Source: Mauremys mutica (Eukaryota > Chordata > Testudines > Geoemydidae). From it: a stretch of 64,000 bases of DNA. The notes below the pieces were generated by a model. The model did no database searches. It worked only from the letters and a program-made list of their open reading frames with translations, and was not told the origin of the DNA. Positions 46,210 through 57,884 of the stretch are shown here, in pieces. Location: assembly GCF_020497125.1 (NCBI RefSeq), contig NC_059073.1:141431012-141495011 (forward strand), given 5' to 3'. The position numbers and the translations under genes are program-made. Numbering within the stretch: position 1 is the first letter of the stretch; the number at the start of each line of letters is the position of its first letter.

Positions 46210-49008
46210 ATATTTCTTTCAAAATCAATTAGCATTTTAATTTCATTTCTCTCTATTTTTCCCCCCATTTTTACATAGTGGAAAATTCCTCAGCGAGAAT
46301 TTCTGGAGGCTTGACAAACTCAGCCAGATCCTCTCCTGTCCTTGTTCTAAATTCATTGGACTTGCCTGTATCAACAAATACCAGGGACAGTACTAACTGC
46401 TTCTTACTTTGCTTCCCTTTGTTCTGCAACTGTGAAGCACAGAGATAAAGAGCAAAATAACACCCAGTATTAATATTCTAATTAGCACTAAACAGATTGC
46501 TTAACACACTCAGATATCCCCTGTTCTGTGACCTTAACCCCGTCCGACTTGTTTGTAGTCATTCACATTTCAGCTTCGCTGTTAGTTAGTGGATAAAACA
46601 GAGTCTACTGGAAGGAAATAGGTAGGGAAGTGGGGAAAAAAAAACCTTGCAGAGCTGATGTTTCCAGTACAGCAGAAACAGCTACAAAGTCTAACACACA
46701 AAATCATGACTTTCCAGCAACTTTCACAGCCAAAGAAATTCAGGCTTAAGGCACAGATTCCACCCTTAACTCTAGGGACTGGCAGACCCTGAATGCAAGA
46801 TCAGAGCTGTATTCTGAACATAGTTCTTTTGGTTGGTGGGTTCAACATGAACACATGATAACTGACTTCATATGTGTCAGCTTACTGAACAATCAAGTAC
46901 GGAAGCTTACTCTCCTTCTTTCCAATCTTATAGTGTGATCCATGATCCCTGAGCTTCCACAATCAAACGTTCTTCTTTTTACAGTGTAAAATGTAAATGC
47001 CTGAGTCCCACTTACAAGAAACTTAGGGCATGGTGTGGCAATGCACACCACAGGGGTGTACACTGTAAAACATGCTACCATTTTGAGCTCTGTTTATTGA
47101 TGTAATCCGGTTTGAGACAGTACTGCATTAATGTACACTAGGAACCTTTTAGAATGCGCCAGCAGGGTCTGCAGGGGGGAGTTCGAAGGCAACACTTCAG
47201 AGCGCTCTACAATTTATACCCCTCAGGTGTAACCCTTATGCACCCTTGTGCCCTTCGCTATTGGCACCAAGAAGTTTCCCAGAATCAGATCCTGAAGACA
47301 CTTGGCATCTCCAGAAATTGCCCAGGCCCCTAATAACTAATTATCATCTTGCCTTTTTTTTTCTTTTTAGAACACAGTTTTGTGTTTTCAATTAACCACT
47401 GGGGAAAAACATTTAGAACTCAACAGAAAGAAATAGAACCAACCAATATACCCAAGTAGAGTGGATGTGCAATAAACATTACTATGGAGTTCCTAATTAA
47501 GCCAACAGAGAGGATTCAGAAGTGGGCTGAGCCCTAGGGGTCGGCTGAGGCGAGCCATCCCAAGTTATTGGCTATATGATGGGACCCTTTGTACAATGTG
47601 ACCGCATAGTGGGAATGAAAAAAAAAATAAAATCACTTACTTTCTACCATCCTTTGTAAGCACTTCAAGGCAAGGACTGCTGCTCACTAGCGGCTTCTCC
47701 AGTTCCTAGCAAGATGGGGTTCCACTCACAGTTGGGGCTGCTGAAAGGGAATTATAACAAGGTAACAAAAATGGAATTTGCCCCAAGACATAAGGCTAAT
47801 ATCTAAATTTACAAAACAGTGCTGCGTGGCCTTTAATCCCAAACTAGTCCTCTAAATCTAAATGCAGGGGTGAAACGGGCATCTCCTACCTATTTTCCCT
47901 TGTAACACAGCCCAGTATAAACATTTCACTACCCTTTCCAGAGCTCTGGGCAACAGAAGCTCCTTGTCTAAGGAACAGAGCATAACTAGAGGATGTTTGC
48001 CATGCTGTTCCAAGCAACAAACTGGCATTTCCATTATCCCTAAGTGTTGGATGACAAGTTTAGCACCCGTCTAAACCAAGAGTTGCTTGATTCACACCCG
48101 TAACTTGTGCATGTGGAAATGAGCAAGGAGATTATAAACTTGCTCAGATTAATCCACATGCAGGTGATGAACAGATTAGCCAGCTATTTTTCTTGTTTGT
48201 GTGCATGACTGAATATAGTTAACTTCCTTAATGCCTCCAGAAGCACACTGTCCAGGTAAAATAGGAGCTTATTTGCTCCTATACCCCCTCCCTTTTCTTT
48301 TCTATATATAGAAGGGTATATAGCCTTGGGCTTCTTTGTACTGCCAGGATATTATAATGAAAAATAAAGTCTTAGAAATAGAAGCACAGCATTAGGCAGG
48401 TGGCCGAGGACCTTTCTGTATTTGTTTTACAAATTAACTTAAGTCCAAATTAGACAGTTTTAGTCACTGAATATCCATTTTCTTTCTCTCCCCAACAATA
48501 TTATGTTTTTTCCCCGGTGGGTCATTATTATATAGAGTCCCAGATGTTCAGTTCATACTCGCAGAAGGGGAAAATACAATAAAGGGCACTTTTCAGCCCC
48601 ACTTTATGGGTCCATTGTTTAGTTATGAGATATCAAATCTCTTGAAAGGGGTTTATAGGTAGTAAATGTGGCTTCTTTGATACTGTTTTTAAAGCCACAT
48701 TATTGTTGCAAAGAATTACCAGCAGTTGTGTCTTCCATGTAAGGAAACAAGAGTTGAGCAACGGGAATGGTAAAGAGCTTGATTCAGAAAAGCACTTAAG
48801 CACATGCTTAACTTAAAACGGTTGCTTAAGTCATGCTGAATTGCTGGATCAGGGCTGAAGGGGCTGGATGGGTGAATTTATGAGGCTATTAAGACAGCTA
48901 ATTATTAACATCTTGGTTGAAGAGAAGACTAAGTGGGAAAAATGATAGCTGTCTACAAGTAGCAGAGAGGAAAATTAGCAAATTGGGGGGGGTGTTAGGA
49001 TACAAGCA
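46210..49008. other. mostly unassigned sequence
   Basis: A MITE-like segment with TGTACACTAGGAACC, GAGCGCTCTACAATTTA lies at about 47130-47225. Palindromic-family text TTAAGCACATGCTTAACTTA is at 48800. No gene seen. Confidence 0.45.
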
Positions 49009-49145
49009 TCAGAGGGGTAGTCGTGTTAGTCTGGATCTGTAAAAGCAGCAGAGTGTCCTGTGGCAACGTATAGACTAACAGAAGTATTGGAGCATGAGCT
49101 TTCATGGATGAATACCCACTTCATCGGATGCATGTAGTGCATATA
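49009..49145 (-). repeat. Penelope-like element 3' tail, antisense
   Basis: GAGGGGTAGTCGTGTTAGTC, TCCTGTGGCAACGTATAGAC, ATGAGCTTTCATGGATG and CCCACTTCATCGGATGCATG are the reverse complement of the Penelope-like 3' region at 50735-50855. Confidence 0.75.
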
Positions 49146-49249
49146 GTTAGAATACTGTTATGCAAAAGTGCATTTCATTTGGATGTCAGAGAACACTCTA
49201 TTTTACTGTTCTGTGTATTACAGCCAACTGTGGAGTAACCATTTAAGGA

Positions 49250-49320
49250 CAGTGGAGGGAGCTGCCTCACCAGAGATATTTAAAACTAGACTGGACAAAG
49301 CACTAGCAAATGACCTTAGG
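49250..49320 (+). repeat. CR1 LINE fragment
   Basis: GAGATATTTAAAACTAGACT and GGACAAAGCACTAGC match the CR1 3' part between ORF2 end and 3' UTR. Confidence 0.5.
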
Positions 49321-49639
49321 GAATAATCAAAAACCTGCATTCACACCACAACTCCCTCACCCACACTGTGTGTGGAAGACGATCAGAGTTAGATGCAACT
49401 CTGGTCTCTATAATGGGGAAGAACCGAACCAAACCAAACCTAGAGAGATTCCTCTCTAATTCTGGTTTATTAGCTATTATTGTTTATATGAAAGTAACAG
49501 CTGGACGCTGCAGCCGAGCTCAGGGCCGCATTGCAGTAGGCTCTGAACAGACATATAGCAAGGGACAGTCCCTTCTCTGAAGAGTTTATGTCTAAATAGA
49601 CAATACAGACACAAGGTGAGAGAGAAGGAGGATCGTCAT

Positions 49640-49745
49640 CCCCATTTTAAAAAGCGGGGAACTAAGGCACAGAAAGAAGGGTCTGTGGCACAGCAGTGAA
49701 CATAATACTGATCTCCTGACTCTCAATCCAGTGCCTGCTCCCAAT
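49640..49745 (-). repeat. MIR-type SINE, antisense
   Basis: CATCCCCATTTTAAAAAGCG and GGGGAACTAAGGCACAGAAA near 49635-49680, the antisense MIR core. Confidence 0.5.
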
Positions 49746-50199
49746 CCACTCCCTCTCTGCTTTGGGTAGCTTCAGAAGTCAAAGAGCAGGTGAGAAGGTG
49801 ACAGCAGGTTCCAAAAATAATTTAACTCCTTTCATTGTATAGGACCATTCAACTTCTGATTTCCAAGAATGTCTCATCCACCTGCCCCTGGTGGTTTCAA
49901 ATGGCCATCAATTGGTTTCCAGAGATGCGAACAGGCAGCAATTTCTTAAAATACAAAACAAGTTGATGCGATTTCAAACATTTGGCAAGGAGCAGGTACA
50001 CCCTGACAGTATGTTAAATTAATTATTCAACATATCACAAAGAGCGTGACATGCCAAAGTGACCATTTATACTGTGTTTATCTTCCGTCAGGAAAGCTAC
50101 TATTAACATAGGGCCTTGTCATCTTAAGAAATCTGGCCCACCGACAGGGGTGCTGGAAAAATTTGTATAGTGGGGGTGCTGAGAGCCACTGAGCCAAAC

Positions 50200-50867
50200 A
50201 TCAGCCATCAAGGGATCATTCACCTGCACAGCTACCAATGTGATATACGCCATCATGTGCCAGCAATGCGCCTCTGCTATGTACATTGGCCAAACCGGAC
50301 AGTCTCTACGTAAAAGAATAAATGGACACAAATCTGACATCAAGAATTGTAACATTCAAAAACCAGTAGGTGAGCACTTCAGTCTCCCTGGACACTCTAT
50401 AACAGACTTAAAAGTGGCCATTCTTCAACAAAAAACCTTCAAAAAACAGACTTCAACGAGAAACGGCAGAACTGGAATTAATTTGCTAACTTGACACCAT
50501 CAAATTAGGCCTGAAGAAAAGACTGGAAGTGGCTAGGTCACTACAAAAAGTAATTTTTCCCTCTGTTGATATTCACCCCTTCTTGTCAACTGTTAGGAAT
50601 GGGCCACTTCCACCCTAATTTAATTGGCCTCGTTAGCACTGACTCCCCCCCCGCCACACACACACACACTTGGTAAGTCAACTCCCATCTTTTCACGTGC
50701 TGTATATTTATACCTGCCTACTGTATTTTCCACTTCATGCATCTGATGAAGTGGGTTATATCCCACGAAAGTTTATGCCCAAATAAATTCATTAGTCTCT
50801 AAGGTGCAACAAGGACTCTTCATTGTTTTTACTGATACAGACTAACACGGCTACCCCTCTGAAACCT
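50200..50867 (+). mobile_element. Penelope-like retroelement, 5'-truncated, with GIY-YIG remnant
   Basis: A sense frame at 50240-50494 encodes the end of a GIY-YIG endonuclease domain, and the 3' part carries the ATGAAGTGGG...CCCACGAAAG and ACAGACTAACACGGCTAC phrases shared with tails at 20448, 49009 and 53913. The flanks GAGCCAAAC (50191-50199) and GAACCAAAC (50868-50876) are a 9-bp near-perfect duplication. The reverse transcriptase is missing, so the copy is dead on arrival. Confidence 0.8.
50225..50494 (+). pseudogene. GIY-YIG endonuclease fragment of Penelope-like element
   Basis: The 84-residue frame contains YAIMCQQC, AMYIGQTGQSLRKRINGH and a HSDIK-like part; the YIGQTG with Arg and His following is the GIY-YIG active-site region, where Tyr and Arg act in DNA cleavage. 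Only the C-terminal endonuclease part survives; the upstream reverse transcriptase is lost and the frame ends early. Start at 50240 is the first Met, but similarity starts at about 50225, so translation from this Met is not claimed. Confidence 0.7.
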
Positions 50868-51128
50868 GAACCAAACTGTAAACCCCGTATATGATGGAAA
50901 CCACTTGAAGTCAGCTGGTTCCAGTATCTATGCTCACCAGTGGGGGCGAGGCAGTAAGAACAGAGGTGAAATCTCTGCACCTGTCCCTCCTTCTTTAACA
51001 GGAAAGTGGTAATCTTGTATCAAACGATACCAGCCAACTAGAGTTTGATTAGCCTAGCTCTGCTGGATGTTGCAGCTATTAGAAATATTTTCAGGGAAGA
51101 GTGTGGAAATTTCCATAGAGAAAACAGA

Positions 51129-51418
51129 GGCCTTGTCATCACAGCTAAGAAAGTTACCCAGAAGTAAAAAATGCACCTAACGCATGTGAGCTATCCTGAG
51201 GCAAAATCATCATCAAGACAAGACACTTTGGTTTTACTCAAGATAAACTGGGAGAGGTCAAGCCCACGCAGAGGGAAAGTGCTGACCTTGGTGAGTTTAC
51301 CTCATGGTAAAATGGAAGTGTCTTGTCTTCACTGTGTTTTTACGCCAGAACAGCACATGAGCATTAGTTACCGTGAGGATTTTTTTTAATGCACCTTTTT
51401 AGCAGTGAAGACAAGACC
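51129..51418. mobile_element. palindromic MITE
   Basis: GGCCTTGTCATCACAGCTAAG and, inverted, GGTCTTGTCTTCACTGCTAAA at the right end. Further inverted blocks inside (TGCACCTAACGCATGTGAGC against CACATGAGCATTAG-like text). Target duplication not clear. Confidence 0.55.
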
Positions 51419-51419
51419 T

Positions 51420-52269
51420 AAGAACCAGCTGAGCATTGATACTTTCCCTTAAACAAAGACCTGAATGGAAAATAGCAACATTATATGCAAACAAAGCAAC
51501 AGCATGTGTGAAGGCAAATAGCTAGGAAAACTGAGGAATGCAAGGTCAGTTACAGGAGAATGAGTCAACATGGATTTCTAGTCTCTGACCATCATTCCGC
51601 CAATGGCTGAATGTTCTGACCAGCTAATTTCAACTGACTTGTCACTGAACCTTTCTTTCTACCTTTTCCCTCCCGCCGACCCCCTCTCCCCACCCCGCAT
51701 GGACCCTTTAATTTACATCAATTTCCTGCATAGCAGGAGCTTATTTTCCTCGGACAGCACTAATTAAGGATCATTACAGCACACTCTAGATAGAATAGTC
51801 ACCTTCAAGACAAGGAGATGCCCATTTGTTTGTGTGCCTGGTATGATGCTCAGTATACTGGCCCATAACAGGAGTTTGTACAGCACCTAGCACAGTGAGG
51901 CTCCAATCTTACTCAGCTCGAGCTAGCCCACTAAAAAGAATAGTGAGGCTGCCACAGTACTGCAGTGGCTCAGGCTAGCTGCCTAAGCACAGACCCTGGG
52001 GGTGGGGATAGGGATGGAGATGGGGGGTCAGGTGGATTTGGACTCAGGCAGCTAGCAAATCCATTCTTTTGTCCTCCTCATCTTTAAGCCCCCACCCAAA
52101 TTTCACCTATTTCACAGCAGCAATTTTGCTCTAAAATGGGCCCTGCTTTCACAGACAATAGTTCTGTTGCAGTGTGTACTTTTCATAAAACAAGGGGGCC
52201 AACTTGGAATTTGCAATGTAATGTGAAAATGCCCAAACTCTGAGCACCTCAGGTTTCATTGTGACTATT
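51420..52269. other. no recognised gene; MIR-like tail at 51865-51905
   Basis: TTTGTACAGCACCTAGCACA near 51872 is the CORE/MIR-like tail. The rest is unassigned. Confidence 0.45.
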
Positions 52270-53293
52270 TTACAGCTGACAGGAAAAGTGGTGGATGTGA
52301 TATATCTTGACTTTAGCAAAGCTTTTGATTTGGTCTCCCACAGTATTCTTGCCAGAAAGTTAAAAAAGTATGGATTGGATTGGATGAATGGACTATTAGG
52401 TGGATAGAAAGCTGGCTAGATCGTCAGGCTCAGCAGTAATAATCAATGGCTTGATGTCTAGTTGGCAGCTGATATCAAGCGGAGTCTGTTCTGGGGCTGG
52501 TTTTGTTCAACATCTTCAAAATGATCTGGATCATGGGATGGATTGCACCCCTCAGCAAGTTCGTGGATGACACTAAGTTGGGGGGAGAGGTAGATACGCT
52601 GGAGGGTAGGGATATGGTCCAGAGTGACCTAGACAAATTGGAGGATTGGGCCAATAGAAGTCCGATGAAGTTCAACAAGGATAAATGCTGAGTCTGCACT
52701 TAGGATGGAAGAATCCCATGCACTGTTACAGGCTGGGGACTGACTGACTGGCTAAGCGGCAGTTCTGCAGAAAAGGACCTGGGGATTACAGTGGACGAGA
52801 AGCTGGATATGAGTCAACAGTGTGCTCTTGTTGCCAAGAAGGCTGATGGCATATTGGGCTGCATTAGTAGGAGCATTGCCAGCAGACCGAGAGAAGTGAT
52901 TATTCCCCTCTATTCGGCACTGGTGAGGCCACATCTGGAGTACTGCATCCAGTTTTGGGCCCCCCACTACAGAAAGAATGTGGAAAAAATGGAGAGAGTC
53001 CAGCGGAGGACAACAAAAATGATAAGGGGGCTGGGGCACATGACTTATGAGGAGAGGCTGAGGGAACTGGGCTTATTTAGTCTGCAGAAGAGAAGACCGA
53101 GGGGGCGGGGTTTGATTGCAGCCTTCAACTACCTGAAAGGGGAGTTCCAAAGAGGATGGAGCTCGGCTGTTCTCAGTGGTGGCAGATGACAGAACAAGGA
53201 GCAATGGTCTCAACTTGCAGTGCAGGAGATTTAGGTTGGATATTAGGAAAAACTATTTCACTAGGAGGGTGGTGAAGCACTGGAATGAGCTAC

Positions 53294-53727
53294 CGTATAT
53301 ACTCGTTCTTAAGCCGAATATTTTTGGTAAAAACGTGACGCATCCAAGATCGGGGGTCGGCTTATAAATGGGTCAACACTAAAATTTGGTGATTTTAAAC
53401 TCTATGAAATCATCGAATTGAATATCTAATACATTGTCATTTTGTTTACCTGGAGCGTCTGCAGGCATGGAGCCCCTCAGCTCCCTGTGGCTGCGGTTTG
53501 CCATTCCCAGCCGATGGGAGCTGAGGGACTCCATGCCTGCAGATGCTCCAGGTAAACAAAACGTCCAGGCCCACTAATGGCTTACCCTAACGGGCCAGGA
53601 GCCAAAGTTTGCCAACCCCTGAGATCCAGTTACTTACTTCCATCACCACTGCTATTTTGCTCCAGCAGCGTAAAAGCAGAGACTCTTGAGTGGGAATGGG
53701 AGCTTTGTATGACACATCAGGGATCCT
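53294..53727. mobile_element. non-coding element with 45-bp inverted repeat, inside CR1
   Basis: It begins CCGTATATACTCGTTC, AAGCCGAATATTTTTGG and GTCGGCTTATAAATGGGTC, text that I associate with a widespread vertebrate DNA transposon. Arms 53441-53485 and 53516-53560 pair at 43 of 45 positions. The right side ends AAAGTTTGCCAACCCCTG, a hAT-type end, followed by an inverted copy of the 110-bp repeat of 45812-45921. So it may be more than one element. Confidence 0.55.
53441..53560. repeat. 45-bp inverted repeat
   Basis: TTTGTTTACCTGGAGCGTCT begins the left arm; CCAGGTAAACAAA ends the right arm. Two mismatches; 30-bp loop. Confidence 0.9.
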
Positions 53728-53912
53728 CTAGATGACCTCCTGAGGTCTCTTCCAACCCTAATCTTCTATGATTCAATCAACTGTCAGCATCAGAGAATCT
53801 GTCAATCACATCTCGATAATATCGTAATACGTCAAAGAAAAACCTACAATGTATCTTCACATGGAGACACTTCAATACAAAAAATTCATTTTCAGATGAT
53901 CGATAAAAATAT

Positions 53913-53940
53913 GAAGCAACAAAGAGTCCTGTGGCACCTA
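53913..53940 (-). repeat. Penelope-like tail remnant
   Basis: GCAACAAAGAGTCCTGTGGC followed by ACCT is the reverse of the AGGTGCCACAGGACTC motif of the Penelope-like 3' end. An 11-base ATAAAAATATG flanks the region at 53902-53912 and again at 53984-53995. Confidence 0.5.
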
Positions 53941-53941
53941 A

Positions 53942-53992
53942 AAACATAATAAAAATAACCCTAACCCTAACCTAATAAACATAATAAAAATA
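53942..53992 (+). repeat. telomere-like motif between 16-bp direct repeats
   Basis: AAACATAATAAAAATA occurs at 53942-53957 and 53977-53992. Between them lies ACCCTAACCCTAACCTAAT, about three units of the vertebrate telomere repeat (CCCTAA). Confidence 0.75.
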
Positions 53993-53995
53993 TGC

Positions 53996-55757
53996 AAAAT
54001 CCTAAATTACTGAAATTTTATTCTATTTGGTAATCTCAAATTATAGAGTGTAGCAAATGTTTTTTTCTTTAAATTGGGAAGTGCTGCATATTAGCACATT
54101 TTTAAAGGCACCTTGAAAGATGTCATTTCTCATTGATTTGTTCTCTAAACACTCTCTAGTTAGCACTGCATTCCATCAGGAGATTATTAAATCCTAAAAC
54201 ACACACACGGGATTTGCACACACACTCCTATTTTGAACTTGCATTTTCAATTAAAAGTAAATAAAAAGTCCTGAAAAGATGGAAACAAAGGGTACAATAG
54301 ATCTCAGGGGACACTCCCAATCAGCAACACAGACTCAATGGAGTATTATATTTGGGATTTCACATGTGAAGAAATATTGCATAGCATGCAGAACTGAAGA
54401 TTGCTAAATTTCTGGTGATTTTGTTGAAATTTCTATTGCTGCATTGTTGGAATCAATGTACTTTTGCCAGAAATACGAATAAAACAGAGAATTTAGTGTT
54501 GATTTTTTTTTTAATATTTCAAAAGACAGGCCAAATTCTACAAGCCTTTCCAAGCTGCTGCTGCCTTTCAAACCATAATAACCTCTGAAGATTTTAGTGA
54601 GGGCTGTGTGGAACATTTTTTTTTATTTAAGTTCAAAAATTCAATGAAATAGTGACAAGTTTATCATGATTTTTTGGGGACAAGTATAATATTTCTCCCC
54701 CAGCTCTGGATATAAGTGAAAACAAAACCAACCTGTACAAAGTTATTGTATATTTGAGTTTAGAACGAATAAACATATCCTGTCAAGTGTTCCCATCTTC
54801 TGCTGTAAGAAATATGAAATCCCTTCTTAGCATAAACTCAACCCATCATCCCATTTAGTTGTGCTTTAATTCCAGTGCTGACTTCCTTTGTTCACTCTAT
54901 AACACACTGCTGTTAAAGAAGCATCCAACAATGCTGCAGCTGAGTTACAGAGAAGGGTGTTTGTCAAGTTTTCCATTAGTTGCTTAGACTCCAACACAAC
55001 AAAGCAACTAAGTGCCTTATTCAACAGAAATGGATATAAGCATAGGCTTAAGACCTGATCCAATGCCCAGTGAAGTCAACGGGAGTCATTTTATTGACTT
55101 CACTGGGTTTTACATCAGTTCCTTAAACTGCAGCATGTCTCCTCAGTGAACTGGCTACTGGAAACATATCAAACCTGTCCTCCACTCTCTCACTGACTTT
55201 CTATAGAATATCAAATCAAGTTCAAAGTCTCTGTCCTTATCTTCCAGGTACTCCATATCCCAGACCTAGGGTATCTAAAAGAACAACTAAAGCTCCAGGA
55301 CAAAGACCACGTTCGACAGCTTCACTCCTCTGGTACAATAGAATTTTCTACAATAAGGATAAAGTTTATCTATGAAGGACACAGAGCTTTGTCTGGCCAG
55401 CCCAAGACTGCTGAGTGAATTCTCGCAGGAACTAAAGGCCACCCCAAACCTTGCCACCATCTGTTCCTAAACACAAGACATTTCTTTGACCTTCCTTCTC
55501 TAACTCATAGCAACATGTATAAATAATTATTTTAAAAAATCCTAAACAAGACACTCCACTAGACACACTTCTCCCACTGGAGAAAGGCGAAAGAAGAAAT
55601 ACATGACAGATGTTAATCATGTTGCTAAACACACAAATGAAAGGCACTTAGATACTATAGTGATGGACATGATATAGGAACCTATATAGAACATACAACA
55701 GAATTGACTTCAAAAGGGACTTGAGTGCATGGCCTAAGTGTTTTGCTGAATTGGAGT
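53996..55757. other. mostly unassigned; one perfect palindrome
   Basis: AT-rich and apparently unique. 55066-55107 holds a palindrome listed separately. Confidence 0.45.
55066..55107. repeat. palindrome of dispersed family
   Basis: CCCAGTGAAGTCAA (55066-55079) pairs perfectly with TTGACTTCACTGGG (55094-55107). Confidence 0.85.
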
Positions 55758-56624
55758 TGTCAAGACTGAATCCCCACTCTGTCACTCTGAGTGCAGAAGA
55801 TGAGGGCTCGTAAGAATTCTCAAAATTAATACTTGCCACTCCAGGCTTGTATTAAACTCCCAAGGTTACAGCTTCTCTCTGACCTTGGCTTGGTAAATGC
55901 TGCCCCCACCCAAATGCAAAAATAATTCCCTTGGACCCAGGCAGGAGCACTTGGGAATTCCTCCCTATGGGGTACCCTCAAGCCCTTTCACCCCCACCTC
56001 CCAGGAAGAGCTCAGAAAGAAAACAAAAGAAATTAGCTGTTGCCACCAGCTAATCAAACAGCATATGTACAAACCTCTTAGAACACCAAAAATCCAATCC
56101 TGTTCTTAAAAAAAGGTAAATGTTATTAAAAACAAAAAGGAAAAAGATACATCTGAAACTTAGGCTTTTGCTAGATTTTAAAAGAGCAATTCCAAAAATT
56201 AAGCTTGGGGGTTCAGCTTAAAGGTTACAAGCAAACAAAAGCATCAGGGGCTAGCACAGAGGAGATCCACAAGCCTAAATAAAAAATAAACCTGATTGTG
56301 TCTAACTAAACATTCCCTATCGCAATAATTTCATCTAGGTATGGAAGATGAATTTTCATACCTGATTCAAGCCTTACACAGCATTGCTGCTCTGTGTCAC
56401 CTTCTCCGGAGAACAACAGACAAAGGGAAAGTTTCTTTCCCAATCTTAAAAGTTCTAGCCTTACCACTGGCTCTTTTGGTCAGATGTCCACTCCTTTTCT
56501 TTTACCTGTGGGCTTGTTAACCCTTTACAGGTAAAGCAAGCAGAGAACAGACACCAAGAGGGATTTTACAGCTAACTGGCTGGTTAGATGTTCAAAGGGA
56601 GCTCCTCCCACTTTATTTATCACA
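55758..56624 (-). mobile_element. solo LTR of an endogenous retrovirus-like element (copy B)
   Basis: Starts TGTCAAGACTG, ends TTATCACA, flanks GGAGT/GGAGG (4 of 5). It aligns with 8958-9867 from end to end with small indels, in the same direction. No internal region adjoins it. Confidence 0.65.
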
Positions 56625-56739
56625 GGAGGCTTAGACCATTGCTATTTAGTAAATGGAGCCTGTGTCCCTAGTTTGGCATCATTTTTAAAAAATGGCAGCA
56701 ATAGTAACTTCTAGTGGAATCTAATGGGCAAAGGGGGAC

Positions 56740-57040
56740 ATTTTACAGGTGGGAAACAGACTCAGAGAGCCAGATTTCCAAAGTTATTTATTCCTAAATG
56801 GCTACTTGCATCTTTAGGTGCCTATATATGTTTGAAAATCTGGTCCTTAGGCCTACGTCCCATTTACTTTCAGTGAGACTTAGGCTTCTATGTGGCTTTT
56901 GGAAACAGGAGTTAGACACTTAAGTACCTTTGTGACTCCCACCCTTAGCAACTTGCCTGAGGTCACACAGGAGAGCAGCGAACAGAACACCCAGGGCTCC
57001 CCAAGTCCCACACTAATACACTGACTACTGGGCCATGCTT
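56740..57040 (-). repeat. MIR-type SINE, antisense, with palindromic insertion
   Basis: CATTTTACAGGTGGGAAACA at 56740 is the core start; AACTTGCCTGAGGTCACACA and ACACCCAGGGCTCCCCAAGT at 56950-57005 are its continuation. Between them (about 56770-56940) is a palindromic-family copy with TCTTTAGGTGCC and TTAGGCTTC text. Confidence 0.55.
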
Positions 57041-57313
57041 CCTCTTTAAACTGCACACGTTCTGGAAGCAACATGCATTTGAATACTGCAGAAACAGAAC
57101 CATTAGACCTAGTGTATACAGTTCTTATTGAACAGGAAGATGTCTGCATAGCTATTTCCTTTTCTGGATCAGAGTCTTGAAGTTAAACAGACAAAGACAA
57201 ATGTGTGCATTTCCCCCTCCATCTATCACATCTGTTAATTGCTCATTATCCAGCTAACAGTTAAATCTGATGGATTTGTTAATAAAGATAAAAAAAGCCA
57301 GATGTCCCTCTCT

Positions 57314-57603
57314 TGCCTGTAGACAAGACTGTTAATATTAGCATATTGCATTTCAAAATTTTGCTTTGGTTTTATGATCGCAAAAGGTGTCCTGAATGGT
57401 TCTTGTTTTTCATGGCGACAGAAATGATAGTGCAGTTAAGATAAATTCGAAGCTTTGACATTCAGGAATAAACAAACACTCCTTAATGACTATACCTCCC
57501 ACATGCCTAATTGTTTGTCTTTAACATGTAGGAGACATATGTGGAACAATTCAGAAAAATGGGCTTAATAATAAACAGTATTTTATTATTACTACTACTC
57601 CAT
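57314..57603 (+). repeat. local duplication, copy 1
   Basis: Starts TGCCTGTAGACAAGACTGTT and includes CATGCCTAATTGTTTGTCTT and ACTACTCCATTGTT. Copy 2 is at 58137-58434 in the same direction, about 0.8 kb away. Not one of the repeat families recognised elsewhere in the window. Confidence 0.85.
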
Positions 57604-57884
57604 TGTTTAGTTCTAGCTATTCATAGTTTTAGAATCATCATAAGACAGTTGTGTCCAAGATGTCCTGTTCCATCTATGCTATGAGATAATTCACATCAAG
57701 ATCCAAAGAGGGACTGGACATTGTATGGACAACAAGAAAATCCAGAGTTATGACAACTAATACTAAGAACAGTTTTGAAGAGGGATAAAAAAACCTTATG
57801 CCCTGGAATAAACCAGTTACTAACTATTAAGGATTAGGATGGGACTTTAATGGGGAAGAGATTATCCCTCTACTTTCTACATCA

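Larger units (their letters stand above)
50145..50932. mobile_element. MITE split by a Penelope-like insertion
   Basis: Left end CAGGGGTGCTGGAAAAATTTG and right end GGTTCCAGTATCTATG are an imperfect inverted pair. The two halves match 42838-42950 when the insertion at 50200-50867 is ignored. Confidence 0.6.
52270..53775 (+). repeat. CR1 LINE reverse-transcriptase fragment, split by another repeat
   Basis: Sense frames give VVDVIYLDFSKAFDLVSHS at about 52290, then LSKFVDDTKLGGEVDTLEG at about 52550, then [20 protein letters not shown] and [13 protein letters not shown] at about 52910-53090. These are RT blocks of CR1 ORF2; the catalytic FADD box is FVDD here. The frame shifts several times (about 52380-52550, 53190), so it is dead. 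The 3' tail CTCTAGATGACCTCCTGAGG...TTCTATGATTC is at 53728-53775, separated from the ORF end by the insertion at 53294-53727. Confidence 0.85.

Noticed and set aside
8958..56624. The LTRs at 8958 and 55758 as the two ends of one provirus
   Set aside because: They are 46 kb apart, with unrelated repeats between them and separate flanking duplications.
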